A model generated the notes under the pieces. It was not told where the DNA came from and made no database searches. It saw only the letters and a list, made by a program, of their open reading frames with translations. From Deltaproteobacteria bacterium (lineage in GTDB: Bacteria; Desulfobacterota; Desulfarculia; Adiutricales; Adiutricaceae), in contig JAISRZ010000028.1 of assembly GCA_031273455.1 (NCBI GenBank), positions 1 through 38,735 on the forward strand: 38,735 nt of DNA. The letters are read 5' to 3'. Positions 26,010-34,800 of the stretch are shown piece after piece (within the stretch, counting starts at the first letter, position 1; every line of letters starts with the position of its first letter). The position numbers and the translations under genes were made by a program.

Positions 26010-26266
26010 TCTTTAGATAAGCGGCTTTCAAACAGCCCTAAAGCTGACGCCCTTACTCACTTTAAAGCGCTAACCCTTTAACCCAACTTGAACCCCACTT
26101 TAACCGCGGCGTTTTTGACCGCCTATTTTTTGACCGCTTTTTTTAACTTTCTAGAAGCTTAAGGCGCCTAGATAACCTCATCACCCTCTTAAGGCTTAAC
26201 CCTTTAACCTAACTAAACCATTGTGGCCGGACGGCCTAAATGGCCCCAACTTTTTATGGAGCTCTT

Positions 26267-26662
26267 ATGTTTTTATTTTCTAACGCTATGGCCCGGCGGC
26301 TTATGGCCCTTCTTTTGACCCTCTCTTTCTGGGGGGTCGGGGAGTTAACCGCCCCTAACGTGGCCACCGCCAATGAGGCCCAATGCCAGACCGCTTGTCA
26401 GACCGGGCAAAACAAGTTGACCGCCGAGAAAGCCAAAAACCAGAAACGGAAAGACGATCTGGAGATTTTAAAAGAGGCGGAAAGGGCCGTGACCCGGGAG
26501 TGCTTTAAGACCATCTACAACCAAAGTCTAGCTCTTTTAGGCTACGTCCGCTTACCCGATCTCAGCCAGATTTTACAGGAATTGTGCCAGACCACCCAAT
26601 GGTCCCCGCCCAACTTGGACTACTCTTTGCCCCAACCAACCCTAAAGGACTTCCTAAAATGA
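26267..26662 (+). CDS. Small exported Cys-containing protein
   Basis: The 131 residues start with a signal-like hydrophobic segment (about 10-30), probably cleaved near ATANEA. The mature part is helical and highly charged, with five Cys residues in CQTACQTGQ, RECFKT and LCQTT, suggesting disulfides in the periplasm. I do not recognise the family. ATG 26267 is chosen because GGAG lies five bases upstream; the in-frame ATG 26240 has no site. Its stop overlaps the start of the lytic transglycosylase (ATGA), so it is part of the coupled cassette with that gene and dotM. A helper of the transglycosylase or a pilus-like subunit would both be possible. Confidence 0.75.
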   Translation: MFLFSNAMARRLMALLLTLSFWGVGELTAPNVATANEAQCQTACQTGQNKLTAEKAKNQKRKDDLEILKEAERAVTRECFKTIYNQSLALLGYVRLPDLSQILQELCQTTQWSPPNLDYSLPQPTLKDFLK

Positions 26663-27201
26663 GAAAACCTATCGCCTTCTGGCTCTTAGCCTTTTTGGTC
26701 GGTCTATTCGGGGCCTTAGCCGTCTTTAGCCCGGTTAAAGCCAAAGCTAACCTGATTCCTTTGACCCATGATTGCCTCAAAGACGCGGCCAAGCTCTTTC
26801 AGATCCCCCCGGAGATCGTTCTGGCCATCTTGGCCACTGAAGGGGGTAAGGTCGGTGAGGTTAGCTTTAACCCCTCCGGGTCCTTTGACTTGGGGCCCAT
26901 GCAGATTAACTCCACCTGGCTACCTATTTTGTCGGACCGGGGGATCCGCTTGGAGCATATCCGGGACAATGGCTGCGCCAACGTGGCCGTGGGCGCCTGG
27001 ATACTCCGGCTCAATTTTCTGGAAACCAAAAATATGACCCGAGCTTTGGCCTATTATCATTCCCGGGATCCCCGAAAAGGCCGGGCCTACGTGGTGGCGA
27101 CCATGCTTAAGGCCAAAACCCTCGACCTTAACCAAACCTTAGCCAAGGCCAATGGCGCTGACGCGGCTCAATCCCGCGCCAAGGTAAGTCAGGCTCAATG
27201 A
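26659..27201 (+). CDS. Lytic transglycosylase (SLT family), secretion-associated
   Basis: The protein of 180 residues has a signal peptide (hydrophobic 6-24, ending KAKA-NL) and an SLT-type lysozyme fold. The catalytic Glu is in LAILATEGG, followed by GSFDLGPMQINSTW (the Gly-x-Met-Gln-Ile-Asn motif) and ALAYYHSRDP in place of the usual Tyr-Asn region. Such enzymes cleave peptidoglycan locally so that a type IV channel can cross the wall, in the periplasm. ATG 26659 overlaps the previous stop by four bases, and its own stop overlaps dotM. Similar enzymes occur beside conjugation genes. The family call is firm, the partnership inferred from position. Confidence 0.9.
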   Translation: MRKPIAFWLLAFLVGLFGALAVFSPVKAKANLIPLTHDCLKDAAKLFQIPPEIVLAILATEGGKVGEVSFNPSGSFDLGPMQINSTWLPILSDRGIRLEHIRDNGCANVAVGAWILRLNFLETKNMTRALAYYHSRDPRKGRAYVVATMLKAKTLDLNQTLAKANGADAAQSRAKVSQAQ

Positions 27202-28760
27202 TTAGTCGCGCCCAACCGCCCCCGGGCGGCGGAACTCTTTTCGCGGTGGGCTTACTATTGGCCTTACTCCTCCCTTTAATCGGAACGCTCATCGACACGG
27301 GGAAACAGACCTTCTTTATCCGGTCGGCTACGATCTTTTTTAAGCCTTTAGCCTGGTTTTCCCCGGATAAACAGCTTAACTCAGACGCTTTAGCCCAGTC
27401 GCCCTTAAAGGACGCTCGAAAGCTCGCGGCCCTAGGGGCTTGGCCTTGGCTGTATTTGATTGTCCCGGGCCAGATTATTTTAATCGCCTATATCCTTATC
27501 ACCCACCGCCATAAGACCTTTCGCCGGAAAAACGATTACCGGCGGCTCCTAAAAATCTACGCCGAGTTTCGTCCGTACTTACACCCGATCTTAAAGACCG
27601 GGATTATCGCCAAAAAATCCTCGGTGGAAGGCCCGTGGGCCATCGCTGAGACGCCCATCCAGTTTCTGTTGAAAGCCAGAGCCATCTTGCGCGATAACAA
27701 TCAACCCGTGACGACGAGAGACTTATTGGACCCCAAAACCGGCCTGTGCAAAAAGGATGAGTCTTTCCCCCTGGATCTGAAATATTCCCCCGGAAACGCC
27801 CGCATGGCCCTGGTCAGCTCTTTAGGCCCTTTAATCCACTATCCAGAAACAGCCTTACAAGGGTTTCACCGGGATCTGGCCCTGGCTTTTTTAGCCCAAG
27901 GTTATGACCAAAAGGATTTGGCTTATAAAATCCTCGGGGAGCTCTCCTATAACTGGGACCCAGACACTTTAAAAACCCATTCGCCTTTAGCCCAAAAGAC
28001 TAACTTAAAGCTTTCCTATCCAGATATCCCCAGGGAACTCCAATGTCACGTCGGTTTTCAAAACCCTTTTTTCATCGCCCTTCTCCTCATGGCCCGCAAG
28101 AACGGCATTTTGCCCACTTTCCTTTTTATCTGGTTAAGACCCACGGATCGAACTTTGTTCTATGTCTTAAACCAACTAGGCGGTGGTATGGCCTGGGCCG
28201 AAGGCGCCGGCGCTTACAGTCACTATCTAGCCGAAGAAAAGGCCCAAACCGCCATTAACCAGCCAGTGGTGGAAAGAGCGGTCAAAGGCCTGGAGAAATT
28301 CCTGATTAAAGAGCGGTGGATAACGCCGCCGCCCAAAAACCCTGAGCCAGCCGATGATACGACGGCCTTAAACTTTATTGACCCCCAAAGCCCCAGCCAA
28401 GCTAACCCGGAGGATCCGAACAACTTAAACGCGGATTTTTATGATCCCTTTGAGCTTAAAGAGGCCAATAAGCCGGAGGACAACCAATATGAGTATTCGC
28501 TGGCTCCCGAGGACGAGGTTAACCCCGCGGAAAAACCCTTAGGGCCGGAGCGGACCCACGAGCCCCCAAAGGACGCTGAGACTAACCCCCCGGCTGAGCC
28601 CCTAAAGGACACTGAGACTAACCCCCCGGCTGAGCCCCTAAAGGACGATGAGACTAGCCCCCCGACTGAGCCCCCAAAGGACGATGAGACTAACCCCCCG
28701 ACTGAGCCCCTAAAGGACGCCGAGACTAATCCCCCGACTGAGCCAACTAAATCTAGCTAA
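27198..28760 (+). CDS. dotM: DotM/IcmP (TrbA)-like coupling-complex protein
   Basis: DotM/IcmP (TrbA in IncI) is an inner-membrane part of the type IV coupling complex that, with DotL, recruits substrates. The protein has hydrophobic segments near residues 15-32 and 85-105. Then come RRKNDYRRLLKIYAEFRPYL, the AIAETPIQFLLKARAI block, LLDPKTGLCKKDESFPLDLK and WLRPTDRTLFYVLNQLGGG, all consistent with the family. The usual length is about 380; here 140 extra C-terminal residues are acidic and Pro-rich and end in five copies of a 12-residue repeat. The start overlaps the transglycosylase stop. No dotL/icmO gene follows, although dotL is the normal partner. Confidence 0.85.
   Translation: MISRAQPPPGGGTLFAVGLLLALLLPLIGTLIDTGKQTFFIRSATIFFKPLAWFSPDKQLNSDALAQSPLKDARKLAALGAWPWLYLIVPGQIILIAYILITHRHKTFRRKNDYRRLLKIYAEFRPYLHPILKTGIIAKKSSVEGPWAIAETPIQFLLKARAILRDNNQPVTTRDLLDPKTGLCKKDESFPLDLKYSPGNARMALVSSLGPLIHYPETALQGFHRDLALAFLAQGYDQKDLAYKILGELSYNWDPDTLKTHSPLAQKTNLKLSYPDIPRELQCHVGFQNPFFIALLLMARKNGILPTFLFIWLRPTDRTLFYVLNQLGGGMAWAEGAGAYSHYLAEEKAQTAINQPVVERAVKGLEKFLIKERWITPPPKNPEPADDTTALNFIDPQSPSQANPEDPNNLNADFYDPFELKEANKPEDNQYEYSLAPEDEVNPAEKPLGPERTHEPPKDAETNPPAEPLKDTETNPPAEPLKDDETSPPTEPPKDDETNPPTEPLKDAETNPPTEPTKSS
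28572..28751 (+). repeat. 36-base tandem repeat at the dotM 3' end
   Basis: Five 36-base units encode 12 residues each (Asp-x-Glu-Thr-Asn-Pro-Pro-Ala/Thr-Glu-Pro-Leu-Lys). They are almost identical in DNA and remain in frame up to the two last Ser codons before the stop. Confidence 0.9.
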
Positions 28761-28888
28761 CGAACTTAATCTTACGTCTATTAGGCCAAAACGATCTTAA
28801 CCGCCTTACTTTTTAACCCGCTTATTAAACCTTTTAGTAAGAAGATTTCCTTTCATATAACCCCCGGCCATTTTTGGCCATTAACCTT

Positions 28889-28926
28889 AAGGGGGCTCGC
28901 CTCTGAGGGTGGGCGAGCCCCTTTAA
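28889..28926 (+). terminator. First hairpin of the duplicated terminator block
   Basis: AAGGGGGCTCGCC pairs with GGGCGAGCCCCTT around a short G-rich loop, about 130 bases after the dotM stop. Only a weak T-run (CTTTAA) follows. It is likely the end of the main secretion operon. Confidence 0.6.
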
Positions 28927-29048
28927 GCCCTAAAAATTAGACTATCCCTTTCACGGGCCAGATTACCCAGCTTTTCAACCCGCTTCTTAAACCTTTTAAT
29001 AAGAAGACTCCTCGCTTCCAACCCCGGCCATTTTTGGCCATTAACCTT

Positions 29049-29084
29049 AAGGGGGCTCGAAATTTCTGGGGCGAGCCCCTTTAA
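29049..29084 (+). terminator. Second hairpin of the duplicated terminator block
   Basis: AAGGGGGCTCG pairs with CGAGCCCCTT around AAATTTCTGGGG. The stem arms are the same as in the first copy 160 bases upstream while the loops differ, consistent with an old duplication in which pairing was kept. Confidence 0.6.
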
Positions 29085-29233
29085 GCCCTTTAAAATTTAG
29101 ACCCCTTAAAAAACGCGTCTTATAAAGCGCTTCCCCTAAACCAACCCATTAAACGCTTCCACTGGACCAATAAACCCACCTTTCTAACCTTCCGTTCCGC
29201 CTACAGCTTTTGGGCGCCTAGAGGAGACCCCCC

Positions 29234-29470
29234 TTGCTTAAAACCTTGTTGCGAAAGACCCGCCAGCTCTTGGGCGGCCAAGCCGATTCTTTATCCCCAA
29301 AACAACTCTTAGATCTGGACCTAACTGACCCTTATGGCGAGGGCGTGGAAGTCGATCGCGACGTGGCTGAGCTTTTGGGGGTCTTTGAGGAGGAAGCCTT
29401 GGATCTTTACGATTTTGACCAATCTTTCCCCGCGGCCATGCGTGAGCTCTTGGGCCCATTGGAGGGTTAA
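29234..29470 (+). CDS. Small acidic hypothetical protein
   Basis: This strongly acidic protein of 78 residues (many Asp, Glu and Leu) begins with a short basic stretch (KTLLRKTRQLL). No membrane segment, signal or known motif is seen. It starts at TTG 29234, preceded by GAGGAG at seven bases, and its TAA overlaps the ATG of the ArdC-like gene by one base. That coupling suggests both are made together. A DNA-mimic antirestriction role would fit its acidity and neighbour but is speculation. Confidence 0.65.
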   Translation: MLKTLLRKTRQLLGGQADSLSPKQLLDLDLTDPYGEGVEVDRDVAELLGVFEEEALDLYDFDQSFPAAMRELLGPLEG

Positions 29471-31767
29471 TGGCTAAAAAGAAAAAACCCTACCAAGACC
29501 CCCGGCAAACTTTTACGGAAACCATTAGGGTCAAAATGGAACAGGGCTTGGCCCCGTGGCAAAAGCCTTGGAGCCCAGACATTTGGACCCCCTTTAACCC
29601 GGTTAGCGGAACCATTTATCAAGGGATAAACCGCATAATTCTGACCTCGAAAGAGTCTAGCGATCCCCGCTGGCTGACCTTTTTACAGCTGGAAAAGCTC
29701 GGCTATTTCGTTAAAAAAGGCGAAAAGGGCGTGGGCGTGGAGTTTTGGCGGCGGACGAAAGACACCATCGCCTTGGACGAAAAAGGCCACCCGATCCGTA
29801 ACCTCTTTGGGACCCCGGAAATCGTTCAAATCGAACTGGCTAAACCCATTATCCGCCATTACAAGCTCTTTAACGCGACCCAAATCATTGACGCCAACGG
29901 GAACCCCCCGCCGCCCGCGCCCAAGCGGACGCTGACCTGGGACCCTTGCCAGAAGGCCGAGGAGATCATCGCCAACTCGGGCGTTAAGATTGTCAACGAC
30001 CAAAGTAACCGGGCCTATTTTGACCAATTGACCCGGATTATCCATCTACCCAAGATGGAGACCTTTAATAGCGCCTCCGGTTACTACGCCACCGCCCTCC
30101 ATGAGCTCTCCCACTTCGCCTTAAACTTACAACGCGGTAAACCGGCCCCCAAAAATAAGACCTCCCCCAGCTACGCCCGAGAGGAGATCCGGGTGGAATT
30201 GGCCTCCTGGATGGTCTGTCAAGACTTGGGGTTAGACCGTGAACCCAATCTCCATAGCTCTTACATCATCGATTGGCTAAAGATTTTAGAAACCGACCAC
30301 CACGAGGTGGCTCGGGCCGCCGCTGACGCGGAAAAGCTGAAAAGGTTAGTTTTATCCTTCGCCGCTGGCCCGATCCCCACTCCGCCCATCATTAGACTCA
30401 AAGGCCCCTCGGGTCAGCCCATTGTGGTGGCCTCCCATTACGAGACCTTTCCCTCGATCTTTGGGGAAGGGGAGTTTCCTAGCCCCACTGACGATCAAAA
30501 TGAAAACTACGATTTTTCCCAAGAGATCCTCCCCCGGGTCACTTCCTTAAATCGGCTCCTCCAGAACCTTTTAAAACCAGGCTTAGTCCTGGAAAGGGCC
30601 AAAAGATGGGAGACCTTTTACTCGCAAATTCGGGAAATCCATAGTCGAACCTGGTCCAGATGCTTTAACTTTAACGCCTTTTTAGAGGAAGCCGTGAAAA
30701 TCGCCAACGCGGAGTTTGTCGCCACCCATAAGGGAGGGCCTAACCCCCCGCACACCCGGGCGGAGGTCTCGGTTTATAACGCGGTTTTATCGGTGGTCCA
30801 TTCGGCGAGGTGTTTAGAGTTAGAGGGCTTTTACCTTAACTTACCCAAAGACCCGAACGAACCGTTTTGCCGAATGGTCCCGGTGGCTAAAGCCGCGCCA
30901 GGGGACACCCCTTTAACGGTCAAAGTCTTGGACCAGTTCGTGGATCTTTTTAAAGAGGTTCCCGAAAGTAAGGCCACCCGCTTTTTAACCTTAGACGCTA
31001 AAGACACGGTCTTAGCCATCTTTTTAAAACCAAACCACGCCTTGGATTTTGTGGAGAAATTGCGCTCCCCTAAAGACGATCTTTTGGAGGATTTTAAAGA
31101 GGAGGAAAAAACCCGTCTCTGGCGGTTCCGGAAAACCATCGTTAAGTACGAGCCAGCCAAATTCGAGGTTACCCCGGAAAGGCGCGCCTATTGGGAAGAG
31201 CGGCTCAGAAACTCCTGCGGCATTTTCGATTACAAGCCGAATGAGCCAGGCGATTTTCCGGCCCCAACCCCGGCTCAACCCGCTCCTGTCCCCATGGAAC
31301 CAGATAAACCGGCCTCTACCCCCATGGAGCCAGACAAACCGGCTCCTACCCCCATGGAGCCAGATAAACCGGCCCCTACCCCCATGGAGTCAGATAAACC
31401 GGCCCCCAGTCCCATAGAGCCAGAAAATGAGCCTTACGTGTGGACTCCCCCACCTTACGACCCCCAGGCCGATGCGGACTTAGCCTTTAAACCCGCTAAC
31501 GATGGAGCCATCTCGTCTGATCAAACGCCGCCGCCGCTAGCTTCAGTTGAACCCCCGCCGCCGCCAGCTTCAGTTGAGCCCACGCCGCCGCTAGCTTCAG
31601 TTGAGCCCACGCCGCTAGCTTCAGTTGAACCCCCACCGCCGCTAGCTTCAGTTGAGCCCACGCCGCCGCCAGCTCCGGATCCGCGACCCCCGGTTCCGGC
31701 TGACCGCCCGGAAACGCTCTTTCCCGAGACTAATCCCCTATACGCGCCCCGCCCCCGGGGCGGTTAA
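29470..31767 (+). CDS. ArdC-like antirestriction protein with zincin domain
   Basis: The N-terminal domain (about 1-140; RQTFTETIRVKMEQGLAPWQ, GTIYQGINRIIL, EKGVGVEFW) is the ArdC N-terminal ssDNA-binding type. A zincin metallopeptidase domain follows, with HELSH at 211-215 and a downstream EEIRVELASWMVCQDLG helix carrying the likely third ligand. ArdC proteins protect incoming plasmid DNA during conjugation. Known ArdC is about 300 residues; here about 280 further residues of unrecognised sequence follow, then a Pro-rich tail with five MEPDKPAPTP units and five LASVEPxPP units. The start overlaps the previous stop. Its place after the transfer genes supports a conjugative role. Confidence 0.85.
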   Translation: MAKKKKPYQDPRQTFTETIRVKMEQGLAPWQKPWSPDIWTPFNPVSGTIYQGINRIILTSKESSDPRWLTFLQLEKLGYFVKKGEKGVGVEFWRRTKDTIALDEKGHPIRNLFGTPEIVQIELAKPIIRHYKLFNATQIIDANGNPPPPAPKRTLTWDPCQKAEEIIANSGVKIVNDQSNRAYFDQLTRIIHLPKMETFNSASGYYATALHELSHFALNLQRGKPAPKNKTSPSYAREEIRVELASWMVCQDLGLDREPNLHSSYIIDWLKILETDHHEVARAAADAEKLKRLVLSFAAGPIPTPPIIRLKGPSGQPIVVASHYETFPSIFGEGEFPSPTDDQNENYDFSQEILPRVTSLNRLLQNLLKPGLVLERAKRWETFYSQIREIHSRTWSRCFNFNAFLEEAVKIANAEFVATHKGGPNPPHTRAEVSVYNAVLSVVHSARCLELEGFYLNLPKDPNEPFCRMVPVAKAAPGDTPLTVKVLDQFVDLFKEVPESKATRFLTLDAKDTVLAIFLKPNHALDFVEKLRSPKDDLLEDFKEEEKTRLWRFRKTIVKYEPAKFEVTPERRAYWEERLRNSCGIFDYKPNEPGDFPAPTPAQPAPVPMEPDKPASTPMEPDKPAPTPMEPDKPAPTPMESDKPAPSPIEPENEPYVWTPPPYDPQADADLAFKPANDGAISSDQTPPPLASVEPPPPPASVEPTPPLASVEPTPLASVEPPPPLASVEPTPPPAPDPRPPVPADRPETLFPETNPLYAPRPRGG
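31291..31675 (+). repeat. Two in-frame Pro-rich repeat arrays in the ArdC-like tail
   Basis: 31291-31430 holds five 30-base units (Pro-Met-Glu-Pro-Asp-Lys-Pro-Ala-Pro-Thr), and about 31537-31675 holds five units encoding Leu/Pro-Ala-Ser-Val-Glu-Pro plus a variable number of prolines. Both stay in frame. Confidence 0.85.
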
Positions 31768-31828
31768 GCCCTAAACCCGCCATCTGGCTAACCCTAATTT
31801 TTTTTGATTTTTTACCCAGGAGAGACTT

Positions 31829-34800
31829 ATGTGTAAAACCTCGCTTAATAACGCCCAGATCTTCCGCTACTTATTATCCAATGGCTGGTTAAAACCCCAA
31901 GGGAACGTTTGGTTAAACCCCAAACCCCTTCTTTTAATCCTCACCCTTTTAGGCGGCTCCTTACTTTTAGCCTGTTCGCCCCGGGAAAAGGAAACCGCCC
32001 CTCCCCCAACTCCCCCCAGTTTAACCGCGGCCCTTTTTCCGGAAGTTAAACCGCCTAAAGACCGCGAGCCTTCCGCTAAAGAGACGTCCAGCGACTTAGA
32101 CCTTAACGGAGCCCCGTCTTTCGCGGTCCAAAACTTACCGGAGACTAGAGCCCCCTCCTTAGCCGCCCGTCTTCAAGGGGACCAAGCCCCCCGAGGTCTA
32201 CCCGAAAGCCACCTCCCCGACCCGCGCGCGAACTTTCGCTCGGAAAAGAAAAGCGGGGCGCAAAATAGTCCAGGCCATACAGAACCCTATCGGAACCCCC
32301 AGGACCCCCGATATAAGCCCACTAACCCAACGTCTGGCCCTTACGCGATGACGGATCCAAGTTCGCCGCGAATTTCTGGTGGCCCAAGCGCTTTTGACTC
32401 CACTTGGTCTCTATTGGTCACGGGGCCTTTGTTCCCCGGACCGGATAACGAGCTAAAACTAAGTTTTAAACCCAAAAATGGGCCAAGCGGGGGACGGGTG
32501 AAATTCACCATTAAACCGCATCCCGCCTTTTTAAACTTAAGGCCCACCGTTAGAGAAACTGACGTTAATGGTGAACTAACTTTAAAGGGTTTAAAGGTCG
32601 CGAAAGGTTATCCTAGCGCCCCTTTAACCGTGGATATTGGGCCCGGGCAAACCCGTTTAACCACCCTTTTAACCATCCAGGCCGAGGTCAATCAAATGAC
32701 CGCCGAAAACCTTAGCCCCGTTAATAATCCGGCCTTAAAAGTTCCTCAAGGCTATACGGCTTATGATCTTAGTTTATTGATTTTAAGCCGGGCCCAACCC
32801 TATGAAGGCGGGATCACCTTTTTAAAAGATAAAGCCTTACCCAACTTACGGCCTTCCACCCGGTTGGTTCGAAAGGGTCGCTTAGCGGTGAAAGGATTAA
32901 TGGTCGCGGGCCCTAGCTCCATTACTGGGCGGTTAGACTCCGGGGCCATGGTCACGACTAATATCCTAACCCCAGGTAATTCCCCTAAACCGAACTTAAC
33001 GCCCCAGCCCTTAAACCTTGACCCAACCGGTTCCGCTAAAGAGGATCCAAATAATGATCCGAATAAAGACCATTCCTATTTAGCCAACCAAATCATGACC
33101 TTTTTAACCCCCACTAACGATGGTAAACCCGATCCCCTTTTTAAAGCCGTCCACTTAGGGTTAGAGCGCTTAAGCCAAACTTTAAAAGATAAACTTTCGC
33201 CCCTGGGGCAATGGCGCTCCCGAGCGTCTTTAGACGCGGATGGGGAGTTTATCGGTGGGGCCGATTACCTTTATCCCTTTTTAGACCAAACCTCTTGGCT
33301 TCTTTTTGGCCAAGGGGGCCTGTCTTTATCCAATAAGGGCCGCCTATTGGCCCACTTAGGGGCGGGCCAAAGGTTCTTTCCCGATGAGAACACGGCTTTA
33401 GGGTATAACGCTTTTTTAGATGGCGATCTTAAAAGGCGGCACTATCGATTTGGTTTGGGTTTGGAGTTTTGGCGGCCCAGCCTAAAGTTAGCCGCTAACC
33501 TTTACGAAGGTCTTGGCCCCTGGCGAAAATCCGTTGATTACCCCCATTGGCCGGTTTTAGAGAAAGCCGCTAGCGGTTGGGACTTACGGGCCGAGGTCCG
33601 CCCCACTTTCGCCCCGAGCTTGGCTTTTTTAGGATCCTTAGAAAAATGGCGCGGTCAGACCGGGTATTTTTCGCCCGATCGTAAGTCCAATAGCTTAGCT
33701 TATTCCTACGGTCTATCTTGGTCGCCCTGGCCTTTAATGACCGCCGCGGTGACCCAAACCCGGGCCCAAGGCCAAAAGGTCCAGACCAACTTTGGGGTTA
33801 ACTTTAATTTCCGGCCCGGAGTCTTAGAGGAAAAGAGAGCCAACTTCACTAACCCCAGCTTACTTCGCCATGAGTTTGTGGATCGCGATTATAGTATGCC
33901 CATTGTATATAAGGGCCAAAACCTCCACCGTATCCATTTAATCACCGCCTTTGGGGCCGGGCTGTACCTTTTTAAAGTAACCGATGGCTTTGGCCGGGTG
34001 GTGAAAAACCAAGGGGTTAAGGTGGGGGTCAAAGACCCCACCGTCACTATTTTAGATCCCGGAACCCTGCTCCCCCGAAACGTTTTTCAAACCTCTTCGG
34101 AAGGCGAGTACTTAGTCCTTTACGAATCGCCCACCGGAAACGACACCCCAACCCATCACGCCACTAGCGAAGGCCAAGGCTCCTTTAACGTCACCCCTAA
34201 AAGCGCGGTTGGCCCCATTCCGCCCACGCCGCCTATTCCGCCAGAGCCTCCGGAGCCGCCAGTGGATCCGGTCTATGCCGTGACCTTAAAACAAAGCCAA
34301 TCGCCGAACTTTATCTTCGCTTTAACCAACGAAAAGGGGGAGCCAATCCCCAACCATAAAGTGAGCGGCCAGGTTCAAGAAAGTCAAGTTTCTCTGTACG
34401 CTTTCGCGACCACCAACCCAACTTCGGAATTTATCACTGACCAGGATGGCTTATTTGGTTTATCCTTAAGCCCAATTTTAGGCTTTCCCACGGCTAACCT
34501 CGCTTTAACCCCGGAAGGCGGCTTAGAGCGGGTCTTTCCTTTGCCTTTACCCCACGTTTTAGCCTTAGCCGCCGCGCCCTTGTCTTTAGAAACCGGAACC
34601 CCGGCTTTAGTCAACTTCGCCTTCACCTTTAACGGAGCCCCCTTAACCTCGGGGACCTTAGTGGAATTGATTGGGCCCAATGGGGCTTTCACCAACTTAC
34701 CCAATGGCCCGGTTCCCGGGGGTGATTTAGGGGTCTTAACTATCCCAGATCTAACGGCCAATTACGCCGGGTCCTTAATCGTTAGTGGCCAAGTTAGGGG

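Larger units (their letters stand above)
28761..29233. other. Intergenic region with duplicated terminator block
   Basis: No gene is seen. Two related blocks lie in tandem (about 28818-28950 and 28977-29101). Each has CTTTTAxTAAGAAGA, then CCCCGGCCATTTTTGGCCATT, then a GGGGGCTCG hairpin. The downstream end carries the GAGGAG ribosome site of the 78-aa gene at 29221-29226. Confidence 0.7.
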
